Positions 25,048 to 33,435 of a DNA stretch of 44,750 nt are shown here, one piece after another. The position numbers and the translations under genes are program-made. This DNA comes from Prolixibacteraceae bacterium (GTDB taxonomy: Bacteria > Bacteroidota > Bacteroidia > Bacteroidales > Prolixibacteraceae), in assembly GCA_030602265.1 (NCBI GenBank), contig JAUWAB010000030.1, forward strand, positions 1 to 44,750, read 5' to 3'. How positions within the stretch are numbered: position 1 is the stretch's first letter; every line of letters begins with the position of its first letter. The notes under the pieces were generated by a model. The model ran no database searches, was not told the origin of the DNA, and saw nothing but the letters and a program-made list of their open reading frames with translations.

Positions 25048-25849
25048 TTTTCTTGAATTACTCAGTTTTGCCTTTTTCCGGAAAGCGCTCCTGGCTTCAC
25101 TGTTTGCCAGTATTTCCTGCGGTATTATCGGGACGTATATCGTTTCGCGCCGGATCGTTTTCATCAGCGGAGGGATAACCCATGCCTCTTTCGGGGGCAT
25201 CGGACTTGCCTTTCTCCTCGGATTTAATCCTTTGTTGGGTGCCGCAATTTTTTCCGTATTTTCAGCTGTTGGCATTCAGTTTTTTGCCGAAAAGGGCGGA
25301 GTGAGGGAAGACTCCTCCATCGCCATCTGGTGGTCGCTGGGTATGGCCCTTGGGGTGATATTCGTATTTCTGACCCCTGGGTATACTCCCAATCTGATGA
25401 GTTATCTTTTTGGCAGTATACTGACCGTCAGCAACGGCGAAATTCTGGCTATGTTCCTGCTGAACGTTCTTCTGGCACTCGTTTTTGGATACTGGTTCAG
25501 GAATATCCTGTATATTGCCTTTGATGAGGAATTCGCCAGGGCATCCGGACTTCCGGTGAAATCTTTCAATTACCTTGTGGCCATACTGATAGCGCTTACC
25601 GTTGTGCTCAATATCAGGGTGGTGGGTATCATTTTGATTCTTTCCCTGCTCACCATTCCTCAGGCGACTGCCAATCTGTTTACCAAAGACTTCCGGACCA
25701 TGATGTTCCTTTCATCGATGTTCGCATTATTGGGTACGTTATCCGGACTGGTTATTTCCTATTTCCTGAATATACCCTCCGGGGCAACCATTATTTTTGT
25801 ACTGGTCATTGTATTTGGTCTGATCCGGGTTTATAAATCGCTGAAATGA
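25040..25849 (+). CDS. znuB: Zinc ABC transporter permease, ZnuB-like
   Basis: A 269-residue membrane protein of the ABC-3 family with about eight membrane segments. The early motif FISGGITHASFGGIGLAFLLG and the late RVVGIILILSLLTIPQATA are typical of zinc and manganese permeases. It forms the membrane channel with the upstream ATPase. Its start lies inside the ATPase gene, and its stop overlaps the ATG of a small zinc-ribbon gene (ATGA). Confidence 0.93.
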   Translation: MNDFLELLSFAFFRKALLASLFASISCGIIGTYIVSRRIVFISGGITHASFGGIGLAFLLGFNPLLGAAIFSVFSAVGIQFFAEKGGVREDSSIAIWWSLGMALGVIFVFLTPGYTPNLMSYLFGSILTVSNGEILAMFLLNVLLALVFGYWFRNILYIAFDEEFARASGLPVKSFNYLVAILIALTVVLNIRVVGIILILSLLTIPQATANLFTKDFRTMMFLSSMFALLGTLSGLVISYFLNIPSGATIIFVLVIVFGLIRVYKSLK

Positions 25850-26052
25850 TTTCCGCGAAAGACAAATTGATTACCTGCGGAAACTGCGGATTTTCGTTCA
25901 GAAGGGGAAACCTGGACAAGCAGTGCAGTAACTGTTTTGCATGTACCGGATGCGAAATTTACTTATGTCCGAATTGTGATAATGAGATGGTCATCAGGCC
26001 TATCGGAGATCCGCGGAGGAAGAGCCATGACCGGGAAGCGGAGGAAAGTTAA
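25846..26052 (+). CDS. Small Cys-rich zinc-ribbon protein coupled to the zinc transporter
   Basis: A 68-residue cytoplasmic protein with four CxxC pairs: CGNC near residue 11, CSNC near 27, CTGC near 33 and CPNC near 42. That is enough for two zinc-ribbon or rubredoxin-like knuckles. The C-terminal 20 residues are charged and probably disordered. Its ATG overlaps the znuB stop, so it is probably translated from the same mRNA as the transporter. Possible roles are binding incoming zinc, sensing it, or a partner function unrelated to transport. I do not recognise a named family. Its stop lies one base from the stop of the convergent porK paralogue. Confidence 0.75.
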   Translation: MISAKDKLITCGNCGFSFRRGNLDKQCSNCFACTGCEIYLCPNCDNEMVIRPIGDPRRKSHDREAEES

Positions 26053-26053
26053 T

Positions 26054-27397
26054 TTATCTGTTCTGAAGTTCATTCCTGAACGAACTCCTGACACACCTGA
26101 ATCCGATATAGGACTTCGTGGTGTCCTGGTATTCAAAGCTTCTGGTTGAATTCCGTATAAAATAGGCGGCATCTTTAAAGGATCCTCCCCTGACCACTTT
26201 TCGTTTCATGACGATGGGCTCGTCGGGCCGGGCATAATATTCAACCTGTGGATTCAGGTCGTTCATCAGGTCATATCCCGATTCGAAGTAAGCGGAGCTG
26301 GTCCATTCGGCAACATTCCCAGCCATATCATAAAGACCGTAGTCGTTAGGATCAAACGAACCGGTTTTGGTTGTTGTCACCCGTGTGTCGCTGTCGGCTA
26401 CATAATTGCCCCTCATGGGTTTAAAATTGGCCATGAAACATCCCTGGGTATTTCTGGTGTAGTAACTCCCCCAGGCATAAATGGTAGCCTGATGTCCACC
26501 CCTTGCGGCCAGTTCCCATTCCGATTCGGTTGGAAGCCGGTAATCATGGGCCGGTGTATCATTCATCCTCGACCGGTAATCACGCTGCAACTTGGTTCTC
26601 CAGTCACAGAAAGCCCTCGCCTGGTTCCAGGAAACCCCGACTACGGGATATTCATCGAACCCTACATGCGAAAAATATTTGTAGGTCATGGGTTCATTAT
26701 AGGAATAGGTGAAATCACGTATCCAAACCAGGGTGTCGGGATATACAGGTACCGTCTCCTGCATAATAAATGTACTGCGGTTAGTTACCGGCACTTCCTC
26801 CCCATCCATGTTGATCACGGTACCTGTGTAACTCTGGGTTTCAAAATTATAGCTGTTTGCCCTTCTGGCTGCCTGCTGCAGATCAAGCCAGTAATATTCG
26901 TATACCAGTTTACGTGTATCGATCTCCCTTCTGAAAGAGAATCTTTCAACTTCGGGGACAAACATTTCATCCAGGGAAGTTCTGATATCCGGGTTATTCC
27001 ATGGGATCCGTTGTCTCCAGTTGAGGATTGGCTGGTCGAGCGGTACCCCGAAGGCGTTTTCTGTGACCAGAAACTCGGGATAGACCTGTCCGAGGATATT
27101 CCTTGCAATGGAATCACGTACCCAGAATACAAACTGGCGGTATTCACTGTTGGTAATCTCCGTATCGTCCATCCAGAATGCATCTACCGATACAGAACGG
27201 ACAGTTGCCGGATCGTTCAGTTCATCGTCGGAGGCCCCTACCTGATAAGATCCCCGCTGAATGTATACCATACCATAGGGTGAGGGTTCGAACCAGGAAC
27301 CACGGGCCCTGATCCGGTCGGCACTGTATATATCACCGTTCTTGCATGAAGTCGCAAGAAACAGAAGTGATATCATTATGTACCAGAAAAATCTCAT
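26054..27397 (-). CDS. Second GldK/PorK-like lipoprotein (SUMF1 fold)
   Basis: A 447-residue lipoprotein with lipobox Cys at residue 18 (MRFFWYIMISLLFLATSC). It is clearly a paralogue of the PorK at 30994-32349: both share EPSPYGMV, SVDAFWMDDTEIT, EYRQFV.WVRDSIAR and the end motif SFEYQDTTKS.IGFRCVRS (the first has SYEYQDTTKS). The body is the formylglycine-generating-enzyme (SUMF1) fold, used structurally in T9SS. PorK forms the periplasmic ring with PorN under the outer membrane. A terminator lies between porN and this gene, so it probably has its own promoter. It may be an alternative ring subunit. GldJ, another SUMF1 lipoprotein, is less likely because of the close match to PorK. Confidence 0.85.
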   Translation of the reverse strand: MRFFWYIMISLLFLATSCKNGDIYSADRIRARGSWFEPSPYGMVYIQRGSYQVGASDDELNDPATVRSVSVDAFWMDDTEITNSEYRQFVFWVRDSIARNILGQVYPEFLVTENAFGVPLDQPILNWRQRIPWNNPDIRTSLDEMFVPEVERFSFRREIDTRKLVYEYYWLDLQQAARRANSYNFETQSYTGTVINMDGEEVPVTNRSTFIMQETVPVYPDTLVWIRDFTYSYNEPMTYKYFSHVGFDEYPVVGVSWNQARAFCDWRTKLQRDYRSRMNDTPAHDYRLPTESEWELAARGGHQATIYAWGSYYTRNTQGCFMANFKPMRGNYVADSDTRVTTTKTGSFDPNDYGLYDMAGNVAEWTSSAYFESGYDLMNDLNPQVEYYARPDEPIVMKRKVVRGGSFKDAAYFIRNSTRSFEYQDTTKSYIGFRCVRSSFRNELQNR

Positions 27398-27464
27398 CCT
27401 GAAAGTTGTTTCTATGGTAACTAATAAACGGAACGGGTTTTGGAAAATTTTGCAGTTACATCAA

Positions 27465-27499
27465 AAAGGCCTTATGAGAGGTTTACCCATAAGGCCTTT
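27465..27499 (-). terminator. Terminator between porN and the second porK
   Basis: A perfect 12-bp stem, AAAGGCCTTATG (27465-27476) with CATAAGGCCTTT (27488-27499), and an 11-nt loop. On the minus strand it is followed by TTTTTGA. It lies 18 nt after the porN stop and so closes the main T9SS operon before the second porK. Confidence 0.85.
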
Positions 27500-27516
27500 G
27501 TCCTTCAGTGCAATGA

Positions 27517-28371
27517 TTAATACTCCCAGAGATCCTGTTCGAAATTGAAAATTTTCTCTTCAATCCTTTTAGATTCGAGCATGGCATTTTTGCCCTGTAG
27601 ATACTGGCTGATCAGACGGTTGTTTTGAACGTTTGATTCCTGTACTATATAGCTGTTGAAATATCTTTTGATGAATAAGTCGTCAAAAGACATCCTGCGT
27701 GAATCATTGTATGGGTTGAATACTTCATGTGCGGCTAACAATTCGCGGGCTTCGGGATAATAGATCCAGAAAACCCTGCGCCTTTGAACCGGACTGTCTT
27801 CAATCTCTTCGCGGTAAAACTCCTGTATCGGACAAATCCCCACAATACGCACCTGGAGCCGGGAATTCTGCTTGTCGAAATACCATTCCTCCTTAATCAT
27901 AAACTGTTTTACCTCTTCGAGGCGGATTTCCCCTTCAATAGTGCGAAGTTCCATCTCACCGGTTTCAAAATTCCGGACTTCTCTTGTTCTGGTCTCTGCA
28001 CCAAAGGCTTCCTTGACTTCTGCTAACGTAAGAGGTGTTTTAAAATCGTCATCGTTACGGGCATCATAGGCGGTAAGCTGACCAGTCTGGATACCCCTGA
28101 GCAGCAGAGCAGGAAGGCTGGTAAGCCCGTCTACCGGAGCAGTGGGATAATAGAGCGGCTGATTCATCTTTTCGCGGAGGTCGATAATCCGCCATACCAT
28201 TTTTGACCAGAAAACATCGGCTTCCCTGACCATGGGAAGCGGCATGGGTTTCTTCTGGAATGTATCAGACCGCTTGTATGCCCCATTAATGATCTGGCTG
28301 CTGGCACTCCTGATGCCTACAGCAGAAATCAGCAATAAAACCACGCCCAAACAGATTGCAATCCTTTTCAT
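27517..28371 (-). CDS. porN: Type IX secretion ring protein PorN/GldN
   Basis: A 284-residue protein with an N-terminal signal peptide (about residues 1-25). The segments VREADVFWSKMVWRIIDLREKMN and FDDLFIKRYFNSYIV are characteristic of GldN/PorN. It is periplasmic and forms the ring with PorK. It follows porM with a 3-nt gap and is the last gene before a terminator. The size matches the family. The porN name follows the Porphyromonas gene order; gldN is the gliding name. Confidence 0.93.
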   Translation of the reverse strand: MKRIAICLGVVLLLISAVGIRSASSQIINGAYKRSDTFQKKPMPLPMVREADVFWSKMVWRIIDLREKMNQPLYYPTAPVDGLTSLPALLLRGIQTGQLTAYDARNDDDFKTPLTLAEVKEAFGAETRTREVRNFETGEMELRTIEGEIRLEEVKQFMIKEEWYFDKQNSRLQVRIVGICPIQEFYREEIEDSPVQRRRVFWIYYPEARELLAAHEVFNPYNDSRRMSFDDLFIKRYFNSYIVQESNVQNNRLISQYLQGKNAMLESKRIEEKIFNFEQDLWEY

Positions 28372-28374
28372 GTT

Positions 28375-29982
28375 TTATCGTATTTTGAAGCTAATCGGGT
28401 CGAGGTCGCGATTGGTCCCGTCATCCCCTTTTGCCTTAATGTTATCAATATAAATAATACTCCCGGTGGCCAGATTCCTGAACTGGGCCTTTTGCTCCGG
28501 TGTAAAACGGTTGTTATTTGATTTGTAAGTGTTTATATAGCCACCGGCTGCAGTAATATTGATGTCGAACTGGGTCACCGTAAAACGGAGGTTGAAATCA
28601 AAATCGGGCAGCACGGCCATAATACCATCTTCTACTTCCAGGTCCTCCTTGCGGATATTACCTCCCGACTGGTTCCCGATCTGTGCGATGGGGTCCGGTA
28701 CTCTTTTAACCCTGAAATTCATACTTCCCATTAACCTTTCGGCACCGGCGACCCTTGCATAAACAGAAACGGTTGTCCTGCGGCCCTGCTCATCCAGATC
28801 AATAGGCTCGACCATATACTCATTACCCTGCTGGGTAATCCGGCCATTGGTTATTCTTATATCCAGGTTCTCTTTGGCAATACCTGGCACAGATACGTCG
28901 ATAGGATTGGCAATCCCACGGTAGAATACGTTCATTTTGGTTGGCGAGATGGTCACGCTTGGCGCAGTGACCTGGTATTCCTTGCTGAAAGGATATCTCT
29001 GCATGATTCCGTCGGGGGTCCGGTAGTTCAAAACCCCACTCCAGCGGAAAGTACCGGTTTCGTTTGCCCGTAACCTGTAAACCCCTTTGCCATCCTGTAT
29101 GGGCAACGGCCTGTCGTTGACATAGATAACCGGATCAACGGTGGTGTCTATGGCTGCCAGGAATATTTCAGCTACGTATTCTTCACCCTGAAGGACTATG
29201 CTTGAGTTGGCAATAACCTGTGCTCCTAATTTGTTGAACTTAAAGGATGAAGCGTCGATCTGACCGTACAGGTAGTTCAGAATGTTGGCCTCCGAGTTTT
29301 TAACGTCGATCTGCAGTTTGGAAAGAAGCGCCAGGATAGCTGCCAAAGGTTTGTCCTCGAAATAGAGACTCTCCCAGGAACGTCTTTCACCTCCCCTCAG
29401 GGTAAACCTTGAGTCTGAGGTTTCAAGTTCCTGTTCAATAGCTGCGATCAGCTGGTCATCATCTTCAGGGACCAGGGAAACCAGAAAATCTTTGTATTCG
29501 TTCAGGCTATTTCTGAGTTCCGCCGCCCCTTTCCGGGTGATCATGATTTCTGAAGGCGTATTCAGGTCATCTTCCTTTTTCAGGATAAGTGTATCTTTTT
29601 GTGCGGTTACAAAGGTAAATTCATTGCCCTGTAGCCGGGTTCCTGAGGTATAGGGCTTTGTTCCCGATGCAATTACCAGCTTCTCCTTCAGTCCGGAAAT
29701 ATAGCTGATCATTGCTTCGGATTTGGCCTTAACCTCGTCGGCCTTGCTTTTCCATTCCTGCACTTTGGCAGGATTTTCTGCGTAGGCTTGTTCAAATGAT
29801 GCATATATCTGATTGTTCTTGTTGGCAATGGCATTGAGCGTCTGCATAAGACTGCTGTCGACCACACGGTATGCTTCGAGCACCTGGGCCGCTACGTTCA
29901 GTGCCAACATTGCCGTCAGAACAATGTACATCATGTTTATCATCTTTTGCCTCGGGGTTTCCGGGCAATTTTTAACACCCAT
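28375..29982 (-). CDS. porM: Type IX secretion motor protein PorM/GldM
   Basis: A 535-residue inner-membrane protein. It starts MGVKNCPETPRQKMINMMYI, with one membrane segment near residues 14-37 (MINMMYIVLTAMLALNVAAQ), then a long periplasmic region of four beta-rich domains (D1-D4). PorM dimers span the periplasm and pass proton-motive energy from PorL to the PorK/N ring. It is 22 nt downstream of porL and 3 nt upstream of porN. Length and layout match the family. Confidence 0.96.
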   Translation of the reverse strand: MGVKNCPETPRQKMINMMYIVLTAMLALNVAAQVLEAYRVVDSSLMQTLNAIANKNNQIYASFEQAYAENPAKVQEWKSKADEVKAKSEAMISYISGLKEKLVIASGTKPYTSGTRLQGNEFTFVTAQKDTLILKKEDDLNTPSEIMITRKGAAELRNSLNEYKDFLVSLVPEDDDQLIAAIEQELETSDSRFTLRGGERRSWESLYFEDKPLAAILALLSKLQIDVKNSEANILNYLYGQIDASSFKFNKLGAQVIANSSIVLQGEEYVAEIFLAAIDTTVDPVIYVNDRPLPIQDGKGVYRLRANETGTFRWSGVLNYRTPDGIMQRYPFSKEYQVTAPSVTISPTKMNVFYRGIANPIDVSVPGIAKENLDIRITNGRITQQGNEYMVEPIDLDEQGRRTTVSVYARVAGAERLMGSMNFRVKRVPDPIAQIGNQSGGNIRKEDLEVEDGIMAVLPDFDFNLRFTVTQFDINITAAGGYINTYKSNNNRFTPEQKAQFRNLATGSIIYIDNIKAKGDDGTNRDLDPISFKIR

Positions 29983-30004
29983 AGCAGTAAGTTATATGGT
30001 TCGC

Positions 30005-30973
30005 TTATTTTTTATAGTTCAGGGCACCCAGCATGTTCCCGTAAATGGTGTTGAGTGCTTCGAGGTGTTGATTCAGTTTCATGGCATTTTCCTGATATCG
30101 TTTCAGCTCTTCAACCGATGAACTCAGGATTTCATTCATTTTCCCAAGGTCTGAATTGAAACGCTGTCCAGCCTTGAACTGGTCTTCGGCGCCTTTCAGC
30201 TGACTTTCCACGGTCATATTAAGACTGGCCAGGTTTTTATTCAGTTTTGCCATGTTCTCGGCATATTCGCCGGAATGGTTGATGTTTTTCACGCTTTCCT
30301 GCATCTTCTCTGCCGCCTGTTTGTAAGAGTTGGCCAGCATGCTTCCCGATTCGGAAATTTTGTTGGTGATGTCATCTCCCGAACGGTTAAGCTTCTCAAT
30401 GACCGACTGGCTGGAGGTACTTAACTGCCTGGTCGTATTCTCGTAAGTTTCAAGAAGCTGGCTCACGGAATGGTGAATATGCTGGCTTGCTTTGGCATTC
30501 GTTTCGCCAAAGGTACCCATAACCTCACCGGCTTGTGTAAGATTTTTTACATACATGTCGGTAGCCAGGGTGGCAGAAGATATATCACTGATTCCCTTGG
30601 CCGTGTTGCTTAGTTCGCTCAGGCTGAAACTGACTTTTTTCAGAAGATCGGGTGTAAGTTCAGAGTTCTTCAGCAAATCTTCCAGATTATTCTTGCCTGA
30701 ACGGGTAACTTCATCAAAATCCTGTATCTCAAAATCTTCCTTAAGTTCCGGGTAAACTTTTGACCAGTCCGGAATTTCAAGAGGAGGCTCAAATGCTGAA
30801 ACAAAGAAAATCACTGCTTCAGTAAGAAGACCAACAGCCAGAATTACTCCGGAATAGGGCCAGTGCTGCAGCTTAAACAACGCTCCTACCAGAACAACCG
30901 AGGCTCCCCAGCTGTATATATAGCCGGTGATGGTTTTCGCACGCTTTGTTTTTAAGAGATCTCCGATATTCAT
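30005..30973 (-). CDS. porL: Type IX secretion motor protein PorL/GldL
   Basis: A 322-residue protein. Two membrane helices lie near residues 15-34 and 41-61, and the rest is a cytoplasmic helical tail with coiled-coil character. K34 (GALFKLQHWPYSG) and E52 (LLTEAVIFF) match the membrane charges needed for proton flow in the GldL/GldM motor. It forms a pentamer around a PorM dimer in the inner membrane. The tail is longer than in short GldL forms of about 215 residues, which is usual for Bacteroidales PorL. It lies 20 nt after porK. Confidence 0.96.
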   Translation of the reverse strand: MNIGDLLKTKRAKTITGYIYSWGASVVLVGALFKLQHWPYSGVILAVGLLTEAVIFFVSAFEPPLEIPDWSKVYPELKEDFEIQDFDEVTRSGKNNLEDLLKNSELTPDLLKKVSFSLSELSNTAKGISDISSATLATDMYVKNLTQAGEVMGTFGETNAKASQHIHHSVSQLLETYENTTRQLSTSSQSVIEKLNRSGDDITNKISESGSMLANSYKQAAEKMQESVKNINHSGEYAENMAKLNKNLASLNMTVESQLKGAEDQFKAGQRFNSDLGKMNEILSSSVEELKRYQENAMKLNQHLEALNTIYGNMLGALNYKK

Positions 30974-30993
30974 TGTGGATAAAAATTAGGTTT

Positions 30994-32349
30994 CTAAAAT
31001 TCGTTCCCGAAGGTGGAACGGACACACCTGAATCCGATAAAGGATTTGGTAGTATCCTGATATTCATAACTTCTGGTCGATACCTGTGTAAAATAGGCAA
31101 CATCCTTATAGGATCCTCCCCTGACTACCTTGCGTTTCATAACCGGCGGGTCTTCGGGGAGTGCATTGTATTCGTAATTGGGATTGAGGTCATTGATCAG
31201 CATATATCCGGATTCGTCGTAGGCGGTGATGGTCCATTCTGCCACGTTACCCGACATGTCGTACAGCCCGAAGTCATTGGGGTGATAACTCGCTACACGC
31301 ATGGTGCCGATGCCGCCGTCTTCCACGTAATTGCCTCTTAGTGGCTTGAAGTTAGCCAGAAATACGCCTTGTTTGTCACGGGTATAATATCCGCCCCATG
31401 GGTACATGGAGAATTTTTTGCCGCCCCGGGCAGCATATTCCCATTCAGTTTCTGTTGGCAGCCTATACTCCATGAGCCCCGGTTGCCCCCTGCTGTTCAG
31501 ATAATCATCCTGGATTTTGGTTCTCCAGTTACAGAAGGCGCGGGCCTGCTTCCAGGTTACCCCGACTACCGGATATTCATCGAAGCCCGGGTGCCAGAAA
31601 TAACGGGTAGCCCAGGGTTCATTGTATGAATAGGTGAAATCACGTATCCAGGTAAGGGTATCGGGATAAACGTTTACCCTGTCCCTGAAAATGAATGCTG
31701 AACGGTTTTCAATCGGGATCTGGTTGCCGGCAGGATCGAAAACGGATCCCTCATAACGCTGGGTTTCAAAGTTGTAACTGTTGGCCCTGCGGGCTGCCTG
31801 CTGATAATCAATCCACCAGTATTCATAGAAAAGTTTTCTGGGATCAATTTCCCTTCTTCCTAAGAATCTTTCATTTTCAGGAATATACATTTCTTCCAGG
31901 GCCTGGAGGTAATCCGGATCTGTCCATCGGATCCGCTCCCTCCACGATACTCTTGGCGGGTCGATGGGGTTTCCGTCGCGGTCTTCCATGATCAGAAATT
32001 CAGGATATTGTTGACCTAACAGCTGACGGGCAATCGAGTCCCTGACCCAATGTACAAACTGCCTGTATTCGTTGTTGGTAATTTCGGTATCATCCATCCA
32101 GAATGCATCAACGGAGACCGTCCGCGAAGGCAGGGTGGCCGCAGCCGGATCCTGGTCGCTTGGCCCGATGTTCAGGGTCCCGCGGCGAACAAATACCATC
32201 CCGTAAGGGGAGGGTTCTTTCCATTTGCCCTGGCGTTTAACGCCAACCAGCTCTCCATTGCCGTAACCACTTCCGCTGCCGGGGCCAAAACAACCCTGGA
32301 AGCCAAATGCAGTCAGCAGTACAAGCGAAACAAGAAAAAATCTTTTCAT
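30994..32349 (-). CDS. porK: Type IX secretion ring lipoprotein PorK/GldK
   Basis: A 451-residue lipoprotein with lipobox Cys at residue 20 (LLTAFGFQGC). It has the SUMF1-like fold across residues 45-450, with repeated WMDDTEITNNEYRQF, PVVGVTWKQARAFCNW, PTETEWEYAARGG and GNVAEW motifs of that fold. PorK is anchored in the outer membrane and builds the periplasmic ring with PorN. It lies between porP and porL in the classical porPKLMN order. A paralogue lies at the other end of the cluster. Confidence 0.95.
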   Translation of the reverse strand: MKRFFLVSLVLLTAFGFQGCFGPGSGSGYGNGELVGVKRQGKWKEPSPYGMVFVRRGTLNIGPSDQDPAAATLPSRTVSVDAFWMDDTEITNNEYRQFVHWVRDSIARQLLGQQYPEFLIMEDRDGNPIDPPRVSWRERIRWTDPDYLQALEEMYIPENERFLGRREIDPRKLFYEYWWIDYQQAARRANSYNFETQRYEGSVFDPAGNQIPIENRSAFIFRDRVNVYPDTLTWIRDFTYSYNEPWATRYFWHPGFDEYPVVGVTWKQARAFCNWRTKIQDDYLNSRGQPGLMEYRLPTETEWEYAARGGKKFSMYPWGGYYTRDKQGVFLANFKPLRGNYVEDGGIGTMRVASYHPNDFGLYDMSGNVAEWTITAYDESGYMLINDLNPNYEYNALPEDPPVMKRKVVRGGSYKDVAYFTQVSTRSYEYQDTTKSFIGFRCVRSTFGNEF

Positions 32350-32370
32350 AGTTCAGTAAATATCGTTTTT

Positions 32371-33321
32371 TTACAAAAACCGCACACTTTTATATTTCCG
32401 GTTCCGGTTCCGGTCAAGGTCCAGCGAATACCCGATAAAGAGTTCGTGCGACCCGTACCCGTACCGTCCGATCGCCGAAGTGGTAAGATCGAATGAGTAG
32501 CCTACTTTCAAGCCATTCAGAAGCTCAAGTCCCATCAGTAATGCAATGGCATCCTGTGTCCGATAGGTTACCCCGCCCCAAAGCCTGTCGTTAAAGACCA
32601 GGTTCGTATTCAAATCTACCTGCCAGCCTGCCAGGTCACTCTTGACCAATACAGAAGGCCGTAACTCAAATAACGGATCAGCTAATTTGATATTGTATCC
32701 GCCCGAAAGATAATAATGTCTTTTAAGGTTCACACTGGCCAGATCGGCATACTTTATGGCTGCTTCATTGACATGGGTCACTGAAAGGCCCAGATAATAA
32801 TTCAGCCCTTTCAGATAGAGCCCGATTCCGGCGTCGAACGCAACCTGGCTGGATTCTCCCTGGGGAATCGCAGGATCGGATCCCGGCGGAGTGTAAATAT
32901 TCAGGTTATCATCGGGTATATACCAATCCCCGTTTATGCTTTTACTGAAAAAACCTGCCGATGCTCCGACTCCGAGTACCCCGAAAGAGAGTCTGGCTTT
33001 GTAGGCATAGCTGAAATTGACAAGAACGTTTTCTTCAAAACCCAACTCATCACTGATGATGTTGAGTCCTAAACCACCAGGTACACCAAAAAGATCAACA
33101 GCTGCATCTGCACTGAACACCAGTGTTTTGGGAGCTCCTTTCAGGCCCGACCACTGATAACGGTTCAGGATGATACCACTGATTGCCTCTTCACTGCCCG
33201 CATAACCCGGATTCACCCCCAACCTGTAAAACATGTTGTTGGTGTACTGTGGGTCCTGCTGCCCAAGTGTTGCTAAATTAGCGGTAAATATAAAAAATAA
33301 AAAAGAAATTATCTTTCTCAT
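32371..33321 (-). CDS. porP: PorP/SprF-family outer-membrane protein
   Basis: A 316-residue protein from the ATG at 33319-33321 (MRKIISFLFFIF), with a signal peptide ending near residue 20; an upstream in-frame TTG is rejected. The mature start QQDPQYTNNMFYRLGVNPGYAGS is the PorP/SprF signature, and the rest alternates like a beta-barrel and ends in a short strand. PorP family barrels take part in type IX secretion and surface attachment and interact with the PorK/N ring. It is first in the porPKLMN series, 21 nt from porK. Confidence 0.93.
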   Translation of the reverse strand: MRKIISFLFFIFTANLATLGQQDPQYTNNMFYRLGVNPGYAGSEEAISGIILNRYQWSGLKGAPKTLVFSADAAVDLFGVPGGLGLNIISDELGFEENVLVNFSYAYKARLSFGVLGVGASAGFFSKSINGDWYIPDDNLNIYTPPGSDPAIPQGESSQVAFDAGIGLYLKGLNYYLGLSVTHVNEAAIKYADLASVNLKRHYYLSGGYNIKLADPLFELRPSVLVKSDLAGWQVDLNTNLVFNDRLWGGVTYRTQDAIALLMGLELLNGLKVGYSFDLTTSAIGRYGYGSHELFIGYSLDLDRNRNRKYKSVRFL

Positions 33322-33435
33322 AAATAATCTTCTCGGCAATCTCTAATCTCTTGAAAAGAACACCTGTCAGTTTTACTGTTTCTGTTGTTCAGACACACTT
33401 CACCAGGTTTAGCAAAGAACGCATTAATTTTTTTA

